From Cupriavidus basilensis (GTDB lineage: Bacteria > Pseudomonadota > Gammaproteobacteria > Burkholderiales > Burkholderiaceae): DNA of 64,000 nucleotides. The translations under genes and the position numbers were made by a program. The notes below the pieces were generated by a model. The model did not search any database. It was not told where the DNA came from and saw nothing but the letters and a program-made list of their open reading frames with translations. Positions 45,010 to 54,541 of the stretch are shown piece by piece (within the stretch, counting starts at the first letter, position 1; each line of letters starts with the position of its first letter). The DNA lies in contig NZ_CP010537.1 of NCBI RefSeq assembly GCF_000832305.1, positions 2,170,001 through 2,234,000 on the forward strand. The letters run 5' to 3'.

Positions 45010-46239
45010 ATGACAGCCACCGCCATCGACACCCCCAAGGGCGACACCAACACCCTCAACGAACCTCAAGAGCAGCCGGCGGCCTGGAGCGGCGTCTTTG
45101 CCATGTCGGTTTGTGCTCTCGCACTGATCGCGTCGGAATTCCTACCCGTCAGCCTGCTGACGCCCATGGCAAGAGACCTTCATGTCACCGAAGGCATGAC
45201 CGGCCAGGGCATCGCCATCTCCGGCGCGTTCGCGGTGCTTGCGAGCCTGTTCATCTCGGCGCTGGCAGGCAACCTGAACCGCAAGCCCCTGCTGCTGGGG
45301 CTGACGGCGGCAATGGGCGTTTCCGGCGCGATCGTCGCACTGGCGCCGAACTACTTCACCTACATGCTAGGCCGGGCGCTGATCGGCGTCGTCGTTGGCG
45401 GATTCTGGTCAATGTCGGCGGCCACGGCCATTCGGCTGGTGCCAGCGCGCGATGTGCCACGCGCTCTCGCCATCGTCAATGGCGGCAACGCACTCGCCAC
45501 GGCGGTCGCCGCGCCGCTGGGCGCCTACCTGGGCACTGTCATCGGCTGGCGCGGTGCGTTTCTGTGTCTGGTTCCAGTGTCGCTGATCGCGCTGGCCTGG
45601 CAGTGGAAGACGCTCCCGTCGATGCAAGCGGCGGCACGCGTGTCCGGCATCGGCAATGTGTTCAAGGTGTTCACCCTGTTCGCGCGCCCCGGTGTCGCTG
45701 TGGGCATGCTGGCCAGCAGTTTGCTGTTCATGGGGCAGTTCGGGCTGTTCACCTATGTGCGGCCGTTCTTGGAAACGATCACGGGAGTGCATGGAGCCAC
45801 GATCTCGCTGATCCTGTTGGTGATCGGCGCGGCGGGCTTCATCGGCACCGTACTCATTGGCCGCGTCCTGCAGCGGGGCTTCTATCAGACGCTGATCATC
45901 ATTCCGCTGCTGATGGCCGCGACGGCCCTGGCTCTGATCGCTTTCGGCGGCTGGATCGCCGGCGTTGTCGCGCTGCTCGGCCTGTGGGGCCTGACAGGCA
46001 CCTCGGCGCCTGTGGGCTGGTGGGCCTGGATCGCCAAGGTATTCCCCAAGGATGCAGAGGCCGGCGGCGGTCTGTTCGTCGCCGTGGTTCAGATGTCCAT
46101 CGCACTGGGCTCCACCGTGGGCGGCCTGCTGTTCGACCACAGCGGCTATCAGAGCACCTTCGTGGTAAGCGCGGTGCTGTTGGCGATCTCTGCCGTCCTG
46201 ACGGTCATGACTGCACGCAGATCTGCGGCACATGCCTGA
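45010..46239 (+). CDS. MFS efflux transporter, NepI/YdhP-like (DHA1)
   Basis: The 409-residue protein has twelve helices and the DHA1 start ALIASEFLPVSLLTPMARDLHVTEG and GRALIGVVVGGFWSMSAATAIRLVP, as in the purine-nucleoside exporter NepI. It appears intact, in contrast to the genes on both sides. It was probably one member of a LysR-controlled cluster with the hydrolase and the alcohol dehydrogenase. Confidence 0.87.
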   Translation: MTATAIDTPKGDTNTLNEPQEQPAAWSGVFAMSVCALALIASEFLPVSLLTPMARDLHVTEGMTGQGIAISGAFAVLASLFISALAGNLNRKPLLLGLTAAMGVSGAIVALAPNYFTYMLGRALIGVVVGGFWSMSAATAIRLVPARDVPRALAIVNGGNALATAVAAPLGAYLGTVIGWRGAFLCLVPVSLIALAWQWKTLPSMQAAARVSGIGNVFKVFTLFARPGVAVGMLASSLLFMGQFGLFTYVRPFLETITGVHGATISLILLVIGAAGFIGTVLIGRVLQRGFYQTLIIIPLLMAATALALIAFGGWIAGVVALLGLWGLTGTSAPVGWWAWIAKVFPKDAEAGGGLFVAVVQMSIALGSTVGGLLFDHSGYQSTFVVSAVLLAISAVLTVMTARRSAAHA

Positions 46240-46290
46240 GAAGCCGGCCTGCCGCCTGTCGCTAGTCGATCTGCCTAAAGGAGAAAGAAC

Positions 46291-46392
46291 ATGACCATCA
46301 AAGCCTATGGTGCCCATGCTGGCAACCTTCCGCTCGAACCAATCGGCATTACCCGCCGCGCGCCACGCGCGCACGACGTGCAGAGGGCTTGA
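46291..46392 (+). pseudogene. N-terminal remnant of a zinc alcohol dehydrogenase (YahK/AdhC-like)
   Basis: Only 33 codons remain: MTIKAYGAHAGNLPLEPIGITRRAPRAHDVQ then a stop. This is the well-known start of YahK-type NADP-dependent alcohol dehydrogenases, which normally have about 350 residues. A good GGAGAAAG ribosome site remains in front. The rest is gone and non-coding sequence follows, so the gene was truncated. Confidence 0.75.
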
Positions 46393-46433
46393 GCGCAGTC
46401 CGGCGAAGTGCCGAGCTGAAGTCATGCTGAAAC

Positions 46434-46461
46434 AAAAAAACCGGACACATGACATGTCCGG
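46434..46461 (-). terminator. Intrinsic terminator of the gentisate operon
   Basis: CCGGACA and TGTCCGG form a 7-bp stem with a 7-bp loop (46441-46461). On the minus strand they are followed by seven T residues (46440-46434). It lies about 105 bp beyond the stop of the last gene of the minus-strand operon. Confidence 0.85.
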
Positions 46462-46567
46462 CAACCCATTTGCTGACTCAGATCGTGTCACTAACCCGAG
46501 GCCAGAAATGATAACGATTATCATTTGAACATTCAAGGATGAAACGCGCACCCGCCGCTGGAAGCCC

Positions 46568-47926
46568 TCAGGCCGCCACCGCCATGCGCCGTGCCTGGCC
46601 CGCGCGATGGCGTCCGAACCGGAGCATGGTGGCGCCAGCCATCACCGCCGGTATCCCCACCATCAGGAACAGCGCGGGCATGGTCAGGCCCATCGACAGC
46701 ATCGTCCCGCCCCCGACCGAGCCAACCACCGAGCCCATCCGCCCGACGCCGTTGGCCCAGCTCACGCCGGTGGCGCGGCAATCGGTGGGATAGTAGGCCG
46801 CCGACAAGGCATTGGCGCCCACTTGCGAGCCGGAGATGCAGAAGCCAGCGGCGAATACCGCCACCCCGGCCAGCCATGGCGCCGTGGTCAGGCTGCCGAT
46901 GGCGGTGATGAACACACCTGCCAGCGCGTAGCTTGCGGCCAGCACATAGTGCGGGTTGGCCCGGTCCATCAGCCAGCCCAGCACGATGGCGCCAAGCGTG
47001 CCGCCCACCTGGAACATCATGGTGACAAGGGCCGCCGTCTTGAGCGAGATCCCGGTTGCCCGCAGCAGCGTGGGCAGCCAGCTCGACAGCAGGTAGATCA
47101 CCAGCAAGCTCATGAAGAAGGTCAGCCACAGCAGCAAGGTCCCGCGCACCAGCTCGGGCTTGAACAGGTGCGCAACCGGCGAGCCGGGCGCGCGCTTGTC
47201 CGCCACCACGATGCTGCCAGGCGCGACACGCTCGCGCGGCGCGATCCGCTCCAGGATGGCCGCCACCTTTTCCGGGTGCTTGCCGCTCAGCACCAGGTAG
47301 CGGACCGACTCAGGCAGCTTCCAGACCAGGAGCGGCAGCAGCAGCAACGGCAGCACGCCACCCAGCAGCAGCACGGCGCGCCAGCCGTGCTCTTCGATCA
47401 GGCTCGCCGAGGCCAGGCCGCCCAGGGCCGAGCCAATCGTGAAGCCGCAGAACATGGTCGTGACCAGGAAGGAGCGGCGCTTGGCCGGGCAATACTCAGA
47501 GGTCAGCGTGATGGTATTGGGCATGGCGCCGCCCAGCCCCAGACCGGTCAGGAAACGCAGCGCCACCAGCCCCCACAGCGAGCCGGAGAACGCGCAGGCC
47601 AGGCTCGCGACGCCAAAAAACAGCACACAAAAGAGCAGCACGTTCTTGCGGCCAAAGCGGTCGGCCAGCGGTCCGAACAGGAACGCGCCAGCCATCAGGC
47701 CGGTGAGCCCGGCGCCAAACAACGGCGCCAGGTGCGCCGGCGTGAGCTGCCATTCGGCGCGGATCGCGGGTGCGATAAAGCCGATCGCGGCGGTATCGAA
47801 TCCGTCGATGGCGACGATCAAGAAGCAAAGCACGACGATCGTGACCTGGAAGGCCGATAACGGCTGGCGGTCGATGAATTCGGTGATGCCGATGGATGGT
47901 TGCGTGGGCACAGCGGTCTCCTGCAT
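46568..47926 (-). CDS. mhbT: MFS aromatic-acid:H+ symporter (AAHS family, MhbT/GenK-like)
   Basis: The 452-residue protein has twelve helices and AAHS features: DGFDTAAIGFIAPAI in the first helix, PLADRFGRKNVLL in loop 2-3 and RFLTGLGLGGAMPNTITLTSEYCP. It follows the 3-hydroxybenzoate genes on the same strand, so 3-hydroxybenzoate or gentisate uptake is the likely role. The start at 47926 was chosen because upstream residues are not family-like. Confidence 0.87.
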   Translation of the reverse strand: MQETAVPTQPSIGITEFIDRQPLSAFQVTIVVLCFLIVAIDGFDTAAIGFIAPAIRAEWQLTPAHLAPLFGAGLTGLMAGAFLFGPLADRFGRKNVLLFCVLFFGVASLACAFSGSLWGLVALRFLTGLGLGGAMPNTITLTSEYCPAKRRSFLVTTMFCGFTIGSALGGLASASLIEEHGWRAVLLLGGVLPLLLLPLLVWKLPESVRYLVLSGKHPEKVAAILERIAPRERVAPGSIVVADKRAPGSPVAHLFKPELVRGTLLLWLTFFMSLLVIYLLSSWLPTLLRATGISLKTAALVTMMFQVGGTLGAIVLGWLMDRANPHYVLAASYALAGVFITAIGSLTTAPWLAGVAVFAAGFCISGSQVGANALSAAYYPTDCRATGVSWANGVGRMGSVVGSVGGGTMLSMGLTMPALFLMVGIPAVMAGATMLRFGRHRAGQARRMAVAA

Positions 47927-48034
47927 TGTGTTTCGAAGCGGCCGACTTGCGATCGGCTCGCCATGTTCTGGCGGCTCTTTGGCCGCTCTTTGCTTCTTTT
48001 GCGCACTTTGGGGCACTCCGGGCCGGCGCTCCCC

Positions 48035-49243
48035 CTACCGCGCCCCGCCCAGGCAGTCTTCCGCGCGCCAGCCGTGCAGCCATTGCAGCGCGTCGTAGAA
48101 CTGGTCCTGCGTGCGTCCGACCCACAGCGAATTGCGCACCAGCCGCTCCACGCCCTTGGCGTGATACAGCCGGCCCATCTCGCGCGCGGAGTACAGCACG
48201 CGCGCGGTGCGCGGGATGCGCGCCCTCTCGTACAGGGCAAAGGCCGCCACGAAATCGCCTTCGGTCTCGGCCACGGCCGCGCCCAGTGTCACGGCGTCTT
48301 CCAGCGCCTGGCAGGCGCCCTGCGCGAGGTACTGCGTCATGGGGTGGGCGGCATCGCCCAGGAGGGTGGCGCGGCCAAAGCTCCATTGCGCCACCGGGTC
48401 GCGGTCCGCGGTGGCCCAGCGCCGCCAGGAGGTGGGCCGGTCCAGCATCTGGTGCGGGCGGGCGTGGATGCCCTCGAAGTACGACAGCACTTCTTCCTTG
48501 CTGCCATCGCGCACGCCCCAGACTTCTTGCTCGCGGCTATGGAAGGTCACCACCAGGTTGTACTGCTCGCCGCCGCGCAACGGGTAATGCACCAGATGGC
48601 AGTTGGGGCCGGCCCACACCACCGGCGCATTGATCTGCAGGTCGGCCGGCATGTCGGCCACATCCACCACGGCGCGGTACACCACGTGGCCGGTCACGCG
48701 CGGCTCGTCGCCGAGCAAGGCCTGGCGCACGGCGGATTTCACACCGTCGCAGCCGATTACGGCATCGCCCTGGTGGCGTTCGCCGTGCTGGTCGATCACG
48801 CTCACGCCGCGCTCGTCCTGCTCCAGCGCGCACACCGTGGTGGCGGTGCGGAACTGAATCAGCGGGTGATCCCGCACGGCTTCCAGGATGGACAGGTGGA
48901 TGTCGGCGCGATGGATCACCGCGTAGGGGTTGCCAAAGCGCTGGCGATAGCGCTCGCCGACATCCACCTTGGCGACTTCGGTGGCGTCGAGCGCATCCAT
49001 CATCACCAGGTAGTCGGTGAACACGGAGCGCTTGCGCGCGGCGTCGCCCACGCCCAAGGCGTCCAGCGCGGCAAAGGCGTTGGCACCAAGCTGGATGCCG
49101 GCGCCGATTTCACCGATCTGGGCCGCCTGTTCCAGCAATTCAACGCGGATGCCCTGCCGGGCGAGCGCCAGTGCGGCGGCCAGGCCGCCGATGCCGCCAC
49201 CGACCACGATCACCTTGCGGTCCGTGCTGCGCGTGTTGTTCAT
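48035..49243 (-). CDS. mhbM: 3-hydroxybenzoate 6-monooxygenase
   Basis: The 402-residue FAD monooxygenase hydroxylates 3-hydroxybenzoate to gentisate using NADH and O2. Group A flavoprotein motifs are present: GGGIGGLAAALALARQG for the FAD dinucleotide fold, IGCDGVKSAVR (the DG motif) and ATLLGDAAHPMTQYLAQGACQALEDAVTL (the GD motif). Length fits the family (about 400). The pathway assignment is supported by the maleylpyruvate isomerase, fumarylpyruvate hydrolase and gentisate dioxygenase genes directly upstream. Confidence 0.9.
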   Translation of the reverse strand: MNNTRSTDRKVIVVGGGIGGLAAALALARQGIRVELLEQAAQIGEIGAGIQLGANAFAALDALGVGDAARKRSVFTDYLVMMDALDATEVAKVDVGERYRQRFGNPYAVIHRADIHLSILEAVRDHPLIQFRTATTVCALEQDERGVSVIDQHGERHQGDAVIGCDGVKSAVRQALLGDEPRVTGHVVYRAVVDVADMPADLQINAPVVWAGPNCHLVHYPLRGGEQYNLVVTFHSREQEVWGVRDGSKEEVLSYFEGIHARPHQMLDRPTSWRRWATADRDPVAQWSFGRATLLGDAAHPMTQYLAQGACQALEDAVTLGAAVAETEGDFVAAFALYERARIPRTARVLYSAREMGRLYHAKGVERLVRNSLWVGRTQDQFYDALQWLHGWRAEDCLGGAR

Positions 49244-49304
49244 GTTCGTCTCCTTGGGTGCGCACCCGGTGGCCATCCGGCCTCGGGGTGCCCTGTCGCA
49301 TTGG

Positions 49305-49949
49305 TTAGCGCGCCGTGTAGTCCGGCTGCCGCTGAGGTTCTGCCTGCTGGAAGGCCGGGTGCTCGCAGGCATGGCGGTAAACCGCCATGGTGCGCTCGAA
49401 GCGTTCGGTACGGCAGCCCATGCGCTGCGCATTGGCGATCTGCGGCACCAGGCAGCAATCGGCCAGCGTGGGCTGGTCGCCGAAACACCACGGGCCGCGC
49501 CCGTGCTGCGCCAGCAGCCGCTCCACCGCGCCCAGCCCTTCGTCCACCCAATGCTGGTACCAGGCGTCCTTTTGCTCCGGCGTCACGCCCAGCGTGTCCT
49601 GCAGGTAGCGCAGGATGCGCATGTTGTTGACCGGATGGATATCGCAGGCAATCACATTGGCCAGCTCCAGCACCCGCGCGCGCGGCTCCGCCGCTTGCGG
49701 GATCAGCCGCGGCTCGGGATGGCAGGCGTCGAGGTAGTCGATGATCGCCATCGACTGGCCCAGGTGGAAGTCGCCGTCCACCAGCGCCGGCACCACCGCC
49801 GAGGGGTTGATGGCCGCCACATAGTCCGCGGCGCGATGCTCGCCCACGCGGATATTGACCGGCTGGTAGTCGCATGGCAGGCCCTTGAGCGCCAGCGCGA
49901 TGCGCACGCGGTACGACGTGGAGCTGTTGAAGAAACTATAGATCTGCAC
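49305..49949 (-). CDS. mhbI: Maleylpyruvate isomerase (zeta-class GST)
   Basis: The 214-residue protein is a zeta-class glutathione transferase fold with the active-site opening SSTSYRVRIALALKG. It continues with NPSAVVPALVDGDFHLGQSMAIIDYLD. It isomerises maleylpyruvate to fumarylpyruvate with glutathione as cofactor, the second step after ring cleavage. It sits 61 bp from the monooxygenase gene in the gentisate operon. Confidence 0.9.
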   Translation of the reverse strand: MQIYSFFNSSTSYRVRIALALKGLPCDYQPVNIRVGEHRAADYVAAINPSAVVPALVDGDFHLGQSMAIIDYLDACHPEPRLIPQAAEPRARVLELANVIACDIHPVNNMRILRYLQDTLGVTPEQKDAWYQHWVDEGLGAVERLLAQHGRGPWCFGDQPTLADCCLVPQIANAQRMGCRTERFERTMAVYRHACEHPAFQQAEPQRQPDYTAR

Positions 49950-49990
49950 GGTGAAGCCCTCTTTCTCGAAATTCCGGAATCTCGATGCCG

Positions 49991-50689
49991 TCAGGCCACC
50001 CGCACCGACAGCTCGCCCAGGCGCTCCACGCCGGCAACCATCAGGTCACCCGGCTTGACGGCCCCGACGCCTTCCGGTGTACCGGTGTAGATCAGGTCGC
50101 CTGGTTCCAGGCGGAAGTACTTGGACAGGTCCGCCACGGTCTCAGCCACCGACCAGATCAGGTGCGTGACGTCGCTGCGCTGCTTGTCGGCGCCGTTGAC
50201 GGTCAGCCAGATCGCGGCCTGCTCGAAATGCCCCACTTCGCTAGCCGGATGGATCGGGCCGATCGGCGCCGAGGCGTCGAAGGCCTTGCCGATTTCCCAC
50301 GGGCGCCCCATCTCGCGCATCTTCATCTGCAGGTCGCGCCGGGTCATGTCCAGGCCCACGGCATAACCCCAGACGTGCTCCAGCGCCTGTTCCAGCGCAA
50401 TATCCGAGCCGCCCTTGCCGATGGCGACTACCAGCTCGGATTCATAGTGGTAGTTGCTGGTCTGGGCCGGGTACGCCAGCGTCAGGGTCTCGCCGCAGGC
50501 GACCGGGATCACGGCATCGGCCGGCTTGCAGAAGAAGAATGGCGGCTCGCGGTCGGGATCGAAGCCCATCTCGCGGGCATGCGCGGCGTAGTTGCGGCCA
50601 ACGCAGTAGACGCGGCGCACGGGAAACTGGTCGCTGGTGCCAACGACCGGCACGGCCACGGCGGCGGGAGGGGTAATGACGAAAGACAT
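49991..50689 (-). CDS. mhbH: Fumarylpyruvate hydrolase (FAH family)
   Basis: The 232-residue protein belongs to the fumarylacetoacetate hydrolase family. The metal-binding region YHYESELVVAIGK, YAVGLDMTRRDLQ, KAFDASAPIGP and the C-terminal GDLIYTGTPEGVGAVKPGD are all present. It cleaves fumarylpyruvate to fumarate and pyruvate. The ATG at 50689 was chosen as it matches the family start. Confidence 0.9.
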   Translation of the reverse strand: MSFVITPPAAVAVPVVGTSDQFPVRRVYCVGRNYAAHAREMGFDPDREPPFFFCKPADAVIPVACGETLTLAYPAQTSNYHYESELVVAIGKGGSDIALEQALEHVWGYAVGLDMTRRDLQMKMREMGRPWEIGKAFDASAPIGPIHPASEVGHFEQAAIWLTVNGADKQRSDVTHLIWSVAETVADLSKYFRLEPGDLIYTGTPEGVGAVKPGDLMVAGVERLGELSVRVA

Positions 50690-50755
50690 GGAAGACCTCA
50701 GGCAAGAATCAGGCAAGAGAAGGGGAAAAAGACAAAGTAATGGGACCGCGCCGGA

Positions 50756-51802
50756 TCAGGTGCGCTCCTCGCGCAGCAGGTTGAGCGCGGATAGCACCGG
50801 GCGGTCGGAATAGCTGAACAGCACCGTGTCCTCGACCGAAGCCAGTTGCACCGGCTGCCAGGACGGGGCCACGAAGGTGTCGCGCGGCTCGAACTGGAAC
50901 TGCGCCTCGCCGATGCGCACGGTGCCGCGCCCTTCCACCACGGAATAGATGGTGGCGTCGGTACTGCGATACGTTTTGCCCTGGAAACCGGCAGGGAGGT
51001 ATTGCATGAAGGTAGCCATGGTCGGCATCGGCCAGCCGCCGGTGGTCGGGTTCACATAGCGCAGCTTCACGCCATCCCAGGCATCGAGCTCGCCGTTGCG
51101 GTAGAGCTGGTCCAGCGCCTCGCGGCTGCGGGCATAGGGATAGCTGAAGATTGGCGAGGTGGGATCGGTGACGCGGTGGCGCACCGGCAGCATGTTGTGG
51201 CCGAAGCGGGCAAAGCTGTCGCCTTCGGGACGCAGCACCGGCTGCGAGGCTTCGGGGTAGTTTTCCGCAAAGCCGGCATCCAGGTGCTGCAGCAGCGGGA
51301 TATCCAGCCCGTCGAGCCAGACCACCGGCTCGCCGCCCTGTGCCACGGACGGGTTGCCGTGGTCATGCCAGGTCCAAGATGGCGTGATGATGAAATCGCC
51401 CGGATGCATGGTGGTGCGCTCGCCGTTGACGGCGGTCCAGGCACCGCGGCCCTCCACGATAAAGCGCAGCGCGGACTGGGTATGGCGATGGCTGGGGGCA
51501 ATCTCGCCGGGCAGGATCAGCTGCAAGCCCGCGTACAGCGTGGAGGTGATGCTGGACTTGCCGGGCAGGCCAGGATTCTCCAGCACCAGCACGCGGCGCA
51601 CGGCTTCTTCCGCGCTGATGACCTCGCCCGCCTGCATCACCAGCGGGCGGATCTCGGCGTATTTCCAGATCGCCGGCTGCGCTTGCGGGCGCGGCTCGCG
51701 CGGGACCAACGCGTGCAGCGATTCCCACAGGGGCGCCATCTGGTTGCGGCCGATGCGGCTGTAATAAGCTGAACGGTCGGTGCGCTTCTTTGCGTCTGGC
51801 AT
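50756..51802 (-). CDS. mhbD: Gentisate 1,2-dioxygenase
   Basis: The 348-residue bicupin cleaves the gentisate ring between C1 and C2 to maleylpyruvate, using Fe(II). The N-terminal cupin supplies the metal ligands His105 and His107 ([12 protein letters not shown]) and His146 (TWHDHGN). The second cupin (about 250-335) lacks such ligands, as usual. It is the promoter-proximal gene of the operon and diverges from the LysR regulator across 157 bp. Confidence 0.93.
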   Translation of the reverse strand: MPDAKKRTDRSAYYSRIGRNQMAPLWESLHALVPREPRPQAQPAIWKYAEIRPLVMQAGEVISAEEAVRRVLVLENPGLPGKSSITSTLYAGLQLILPGEIAPSHRHTQSALRFIVEGRGAWTAVNGERTTMHPGDFIITPSWTWHDHGNPSVAQGGEPVVWLDGLDIPLLQHLDAGFAENYPEASQPVLRPEGDSFARFGHNMLPVRHRVTDPTSPIFSYPYARSREALDQLYRNGELDAWDGVKLRYVNPTTGGWPMPTMATFMQYLPAGFQGKTYRSTDATIYSVVEGRGTVRIGEAQFQFEPRDTFVAPSWQPVQLASVEDTVLFSYSDRPVLSALNLLREERT

Positions 51803-51885
51803 GGCCTTGTCTCCGATTCATCGCCCGCTCGGGGCGCTGGGCAGCCGCTATGGGCTGCGGGGTGCGATGGAAGATTTATACGCCG

Positions 51886-51945
51886 TGAGATATACCTTGT
51901 AAAATGACAGATTCCTCTTATCCATATGAATATGGATATATCTCA
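51886..51945. promoter_or_regulatory. Nested inverted repeats between gentisate operon and its LysR gene
   Basis: TGAGATATA (51886-51894) pairs with TATATCTCA (51937-51945), and inside the span ATCCATA-TGAA-TATGGAT forms an 18-bp repeat at 51920-51937. The region is strikingly AT-rich for this genome. Two linked palindromic sites in the divergent gap fit the recognition and activation sites of a LysR regulator. Confidence 0.65.
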
Positions 51946-51959
51946 AAGGGAATACCCTG

Positions 51960-52904
51960 ATGGATTGGACCCAGCGGCTCCGGCTGCGCAACCTGCAGAT
52001 GCTGCTTAGCCTGGCGCAGACCGGAAACATGAGCCAGACAGCCGCAGCGCTCAGCACCACGCAGCCCGCCTTGTCGAAATGGCTCAAGGAACTCGAAGAC
52101 GACATCGGGCTGCCGCTGTTCGAGCGCCACGCGCGCGGCCTGCGCCCCACGCCCTATGGCGAATCGATGATTGCCCATGCCAGGCGCATCGAGGCGCACC
52201 TGGATACCGCCCGCGACGACATGCAGGCCATGCGCGAAGGCGGCAGCGGCCTGGTGGTGATCGGCACCTCCGGCGCGTCGGCTGCCGATACCGTGCCGCT
52301 AGCCGTCACCTCGCTGTTGCAGCGCCTGCCGAAAGCCCATGTCCGGCTGGTGGAAAGCACCATGAACCTGCTGATGGCGCAGCTGGCCCGGGGCGAGGTC
52401 GATATCGTGGTGGGCCGCTCCGCGCCGGAACTGCAGGACGGGCAGATGCGCGCCGAGGCGCTCTACATGGAGCCGATCCATTTCGTCACACGCCCGCGGC
52501 ATCCGCTGTTCGAGCTGGCCGAACCGGGCTGGAGCGACCTGCAGGCATACCGGTGGATTGTGTGGCCACGCGGCACGCCCATCCGCAACACGCTGGAGTC
52601 GGCGCTGAACGCGGCTGGCCAGGGCATGCCGGCCGATTGCGTGGAGTCGAACTCGGTCATCCTCAACCTGACCTTGCTCAACCACAGCAATATGATCGGC
52701 GTAGCCTCGCACCGGACCGCACGGCGCCTGGAGCATCTTGGCGCCCTACGCATCCTGCCGCTGCGGCTGGCGGGCTTTGGCTCGGTATCCATGTACTGGC
52801 GCGACGACGGCTTTGGCCGTATCGCGGTCAGTGCCGCGCTGGATGCCCTGCGGCGCGCGGCGGTGCGCTCGGTCGATGAAATCCCCGACGACACGCACGG
52901 ATGA
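51960..52904 (+). CDS. mhbR: LysR-family regulator of the gentisate operon
   Basis: The 314-residue protein has a LysR helix-turn-helix (MSQTAAALSTTQPALSKWLKELEDDIGLPLFERHARG) and an effector domain. It diverges from gentisate dioxygenase and should activate the operon with 3-hydroxybenzoate or gentisate as inducer, as in related clusters. The effector here is inferred from position. Its start lies 14 bp after the second palindrome arm, so autoregulation is likely. Confidence 0.87.
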   Translation: MDWTQRLRLRNLQMLLSLAQTGNMSQTAAALSTTQPALSKWLKELEDDIGLPLFERHARGLRPTPYGESMIAHARRIEAHLDTARDDMQAMREGGSGLVVIGTSGASAADTVPLAVTSLLQRLPKAHVRLVESTMNLLMAQLARGEVDIVVGRSAPELQDGQMRAEALYMEPIHFVTRPRHPLFELAEPGWSDLQAYRWIVWPRGTPIRNTLESALNAAGQGMPADCVESNSVILNLTLLNHSNMIGVASHRTARRLEHLGALRILPLRLAGFGSVSMYWRDDGFGRIAVSAALDALRRAAVRSVDEIPDDTHG

Positions 52905-52961
52905 CGCCAGCCCGCGCGGCTCACGCTCGCCCGTTGCTCACTTCATATCGGGAGGACCCTG

Positions 52962-54386
52962 TCATCCAGCCGCCCGCCGGCTCGACAGATGCCGCCCCGC
53001 ATCCGGCGCGAGCCGGACATAGCCGATCAACGACACCAGCGTCAGCACGCCCGCGAAGAGAAACGCCCAGCGAAAATCACCGAGCGTAAAGTGCGGCACG
53101 TCGCTGGCCTGTGCGCGCAACGATGCGGCAATCCTCAGCGACAGCGAGCCAAACGCAATGCCAAGCCCGATCGACATCTGCTGGGCAGCGTTCCATAGCG
53201 TATTGGCGCTGCTCATCTGGTTTTGCGGGATATCGGCGTAGGCCAGCGTGGCGAGCGTGGAGAACTGCATCGAGCGCGTCACGCCGTAGATAAACACAAC
53301 GAACAGCACGATGGCGAGCGGCGTCTCGGGCGTGAGCAACCCGCACGCAACGATGAACACGCTGGCGAAAGCCACGTCGACGATCGCGGTGGCGCGAAAG
53401 CCGTAGTGTTGCAGCACGCGCGTGGTCAATGCCTTCATGCCGAGGTTGCCGAGCGCGCTGGCGAGCAGCAACAGCCCGGAGCGGAACGCGGACAGCCCGA
53501 AGCCAACCTGGAACAGCAGCGGCATCAGGTACGGCACCGCGCCGATGCCGATACGGGTGACGGACCCGGTGATCACGGTGACCGAGAACGTCGGCACGCG
53601 CAGCGTGGTGAAATCGAGCAGCGGATGCTCACGCCCCGCCGCATGGCGCACGGCAAGCACGCCCAGGACGAGGCCGGCGGCCACGAACGCGCCCGCCGTT
53701 GCCAGGCTGGCGCCTTGCTGGCTGGCCAGTTCCGTGCCATACAGCACGAAGGTGAGCGTGGTGCCACTGAGCACGAAGCCAACGATATCAAGCGGCTTGG
53801 GCTCGCTCGCGCGTTCGTTGCGGATCATCATGAAGGTAGCGATCAGCGCGGCGATGCCGAATGGCACGTTGAGCAGGAAGATCCAGCGCCAGGATGCGTA
53901 GGTAGTGATAAACCCGCCGATGGGCGGCCCCACCACAGGCGCCACGATGGCCGGCCAGGTGATGGTGGAAATGGCCTTGATCAACTGGCGCTTATCCGTG
54001 TTGCGCACCACGATCAGCCGCCCGACCGGCACCATCATCGCGCCGCCAATGCCCTGCAGCACGCGCGCCGCGGTGAACGCGAACAACCCGTTCGATGCGC
54101 CGCACAGCACCGAGGCCACCGTGAAAACAACGATCGCCCCGCCGAACACCGTCCTCGACCCAAAGCGATCCGCGATCCAGCCGCTGATCGGGATAAACAC
54201 CGCCAGCGCCAGCATATAGGCCGTCATACCCAGGCTCAGGTCATTCGGCCCGACCCCGAACGACTGCGCCATCTGCGGCAACGCCGTGGCGAGCACGGTG
54301 GTATCGAGGTACTCCATGAAGAAGGTGGCCGCGACGAGATAGGGCAGGAATCTCATCGACGACGACTGGGTTTGCGTTTGGTCCAT
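52962..54386 (-). CDS. MFS multidrug transporter (DHA2, EmrB/QacA type)
   Basis: The 474-residue protein has about fourteen helices and DHA2 features: FFMEYLDTTVLATALPQMAQSF (motif D1-like), GWIADRFGSRTVF and RVLQGIGGAMMVPVGRLIVVR, then GPPIGGFITTYASWRWIFLLNVPFG. Such pumps export drugs or toxic organics. It stands as a single gene; no membrane-fusion partner is adjacent. Confidence 0.88.
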   Translation of the reverse strand: MDQTQTQSSSMRFLPYLVAATFFMEYLDTTVLATALPQMAQSFGVGPNDLSLGMTAYMLALAVFIPISGWIADRFGSRTVFGGAIVVFTVASVLCGASNGLFAFTAARVLQGIGGAMMVPVGRLIVVRNTDKRQLIKAISTITWPAIVAPVVGPPIGGFITTYASWRWIFLLNVPFGIAALIATFMMIRNERASEPKPLDIVGFVLSGTTLTFVLYGTELASQQGASLATAGAFVAAGLVLGVLAVRHAAGREHPLLDFTTLRVPTFSVTVITGSVTRIGIGAVPYLMPLLFQVGFGLSAFRSGLLLLASALGNLGMKALTTRVLQHYGFRATAIVDVAFASVFIVACGLLTPETPLAIVLFVVFIYGVTRSMQFSTLATLAYADIPQNQMSSANTLWNAAQQMSIGLGIAFGSLSLRIAASLRAQASDVPHFTLGDFRWAFLFAGVLTLVSLIGYVRLAPDAGRHLSSRRAAG

Positions 54387-54541
54387 GGAGCGGCGGGTGC
54401 GGGGGGGGGATGCGTGTCTGCGCGGCGAAGCGAGCGGGCCGCTTTTTGCCACCGGGAAAGCCATTTCAAGCCAGGATGGCAATCATACCGGGCATCGGCA
54501 AACGACGTTTGCCCCGCCCGGCCCACGCCTTGGTCAGTCCA

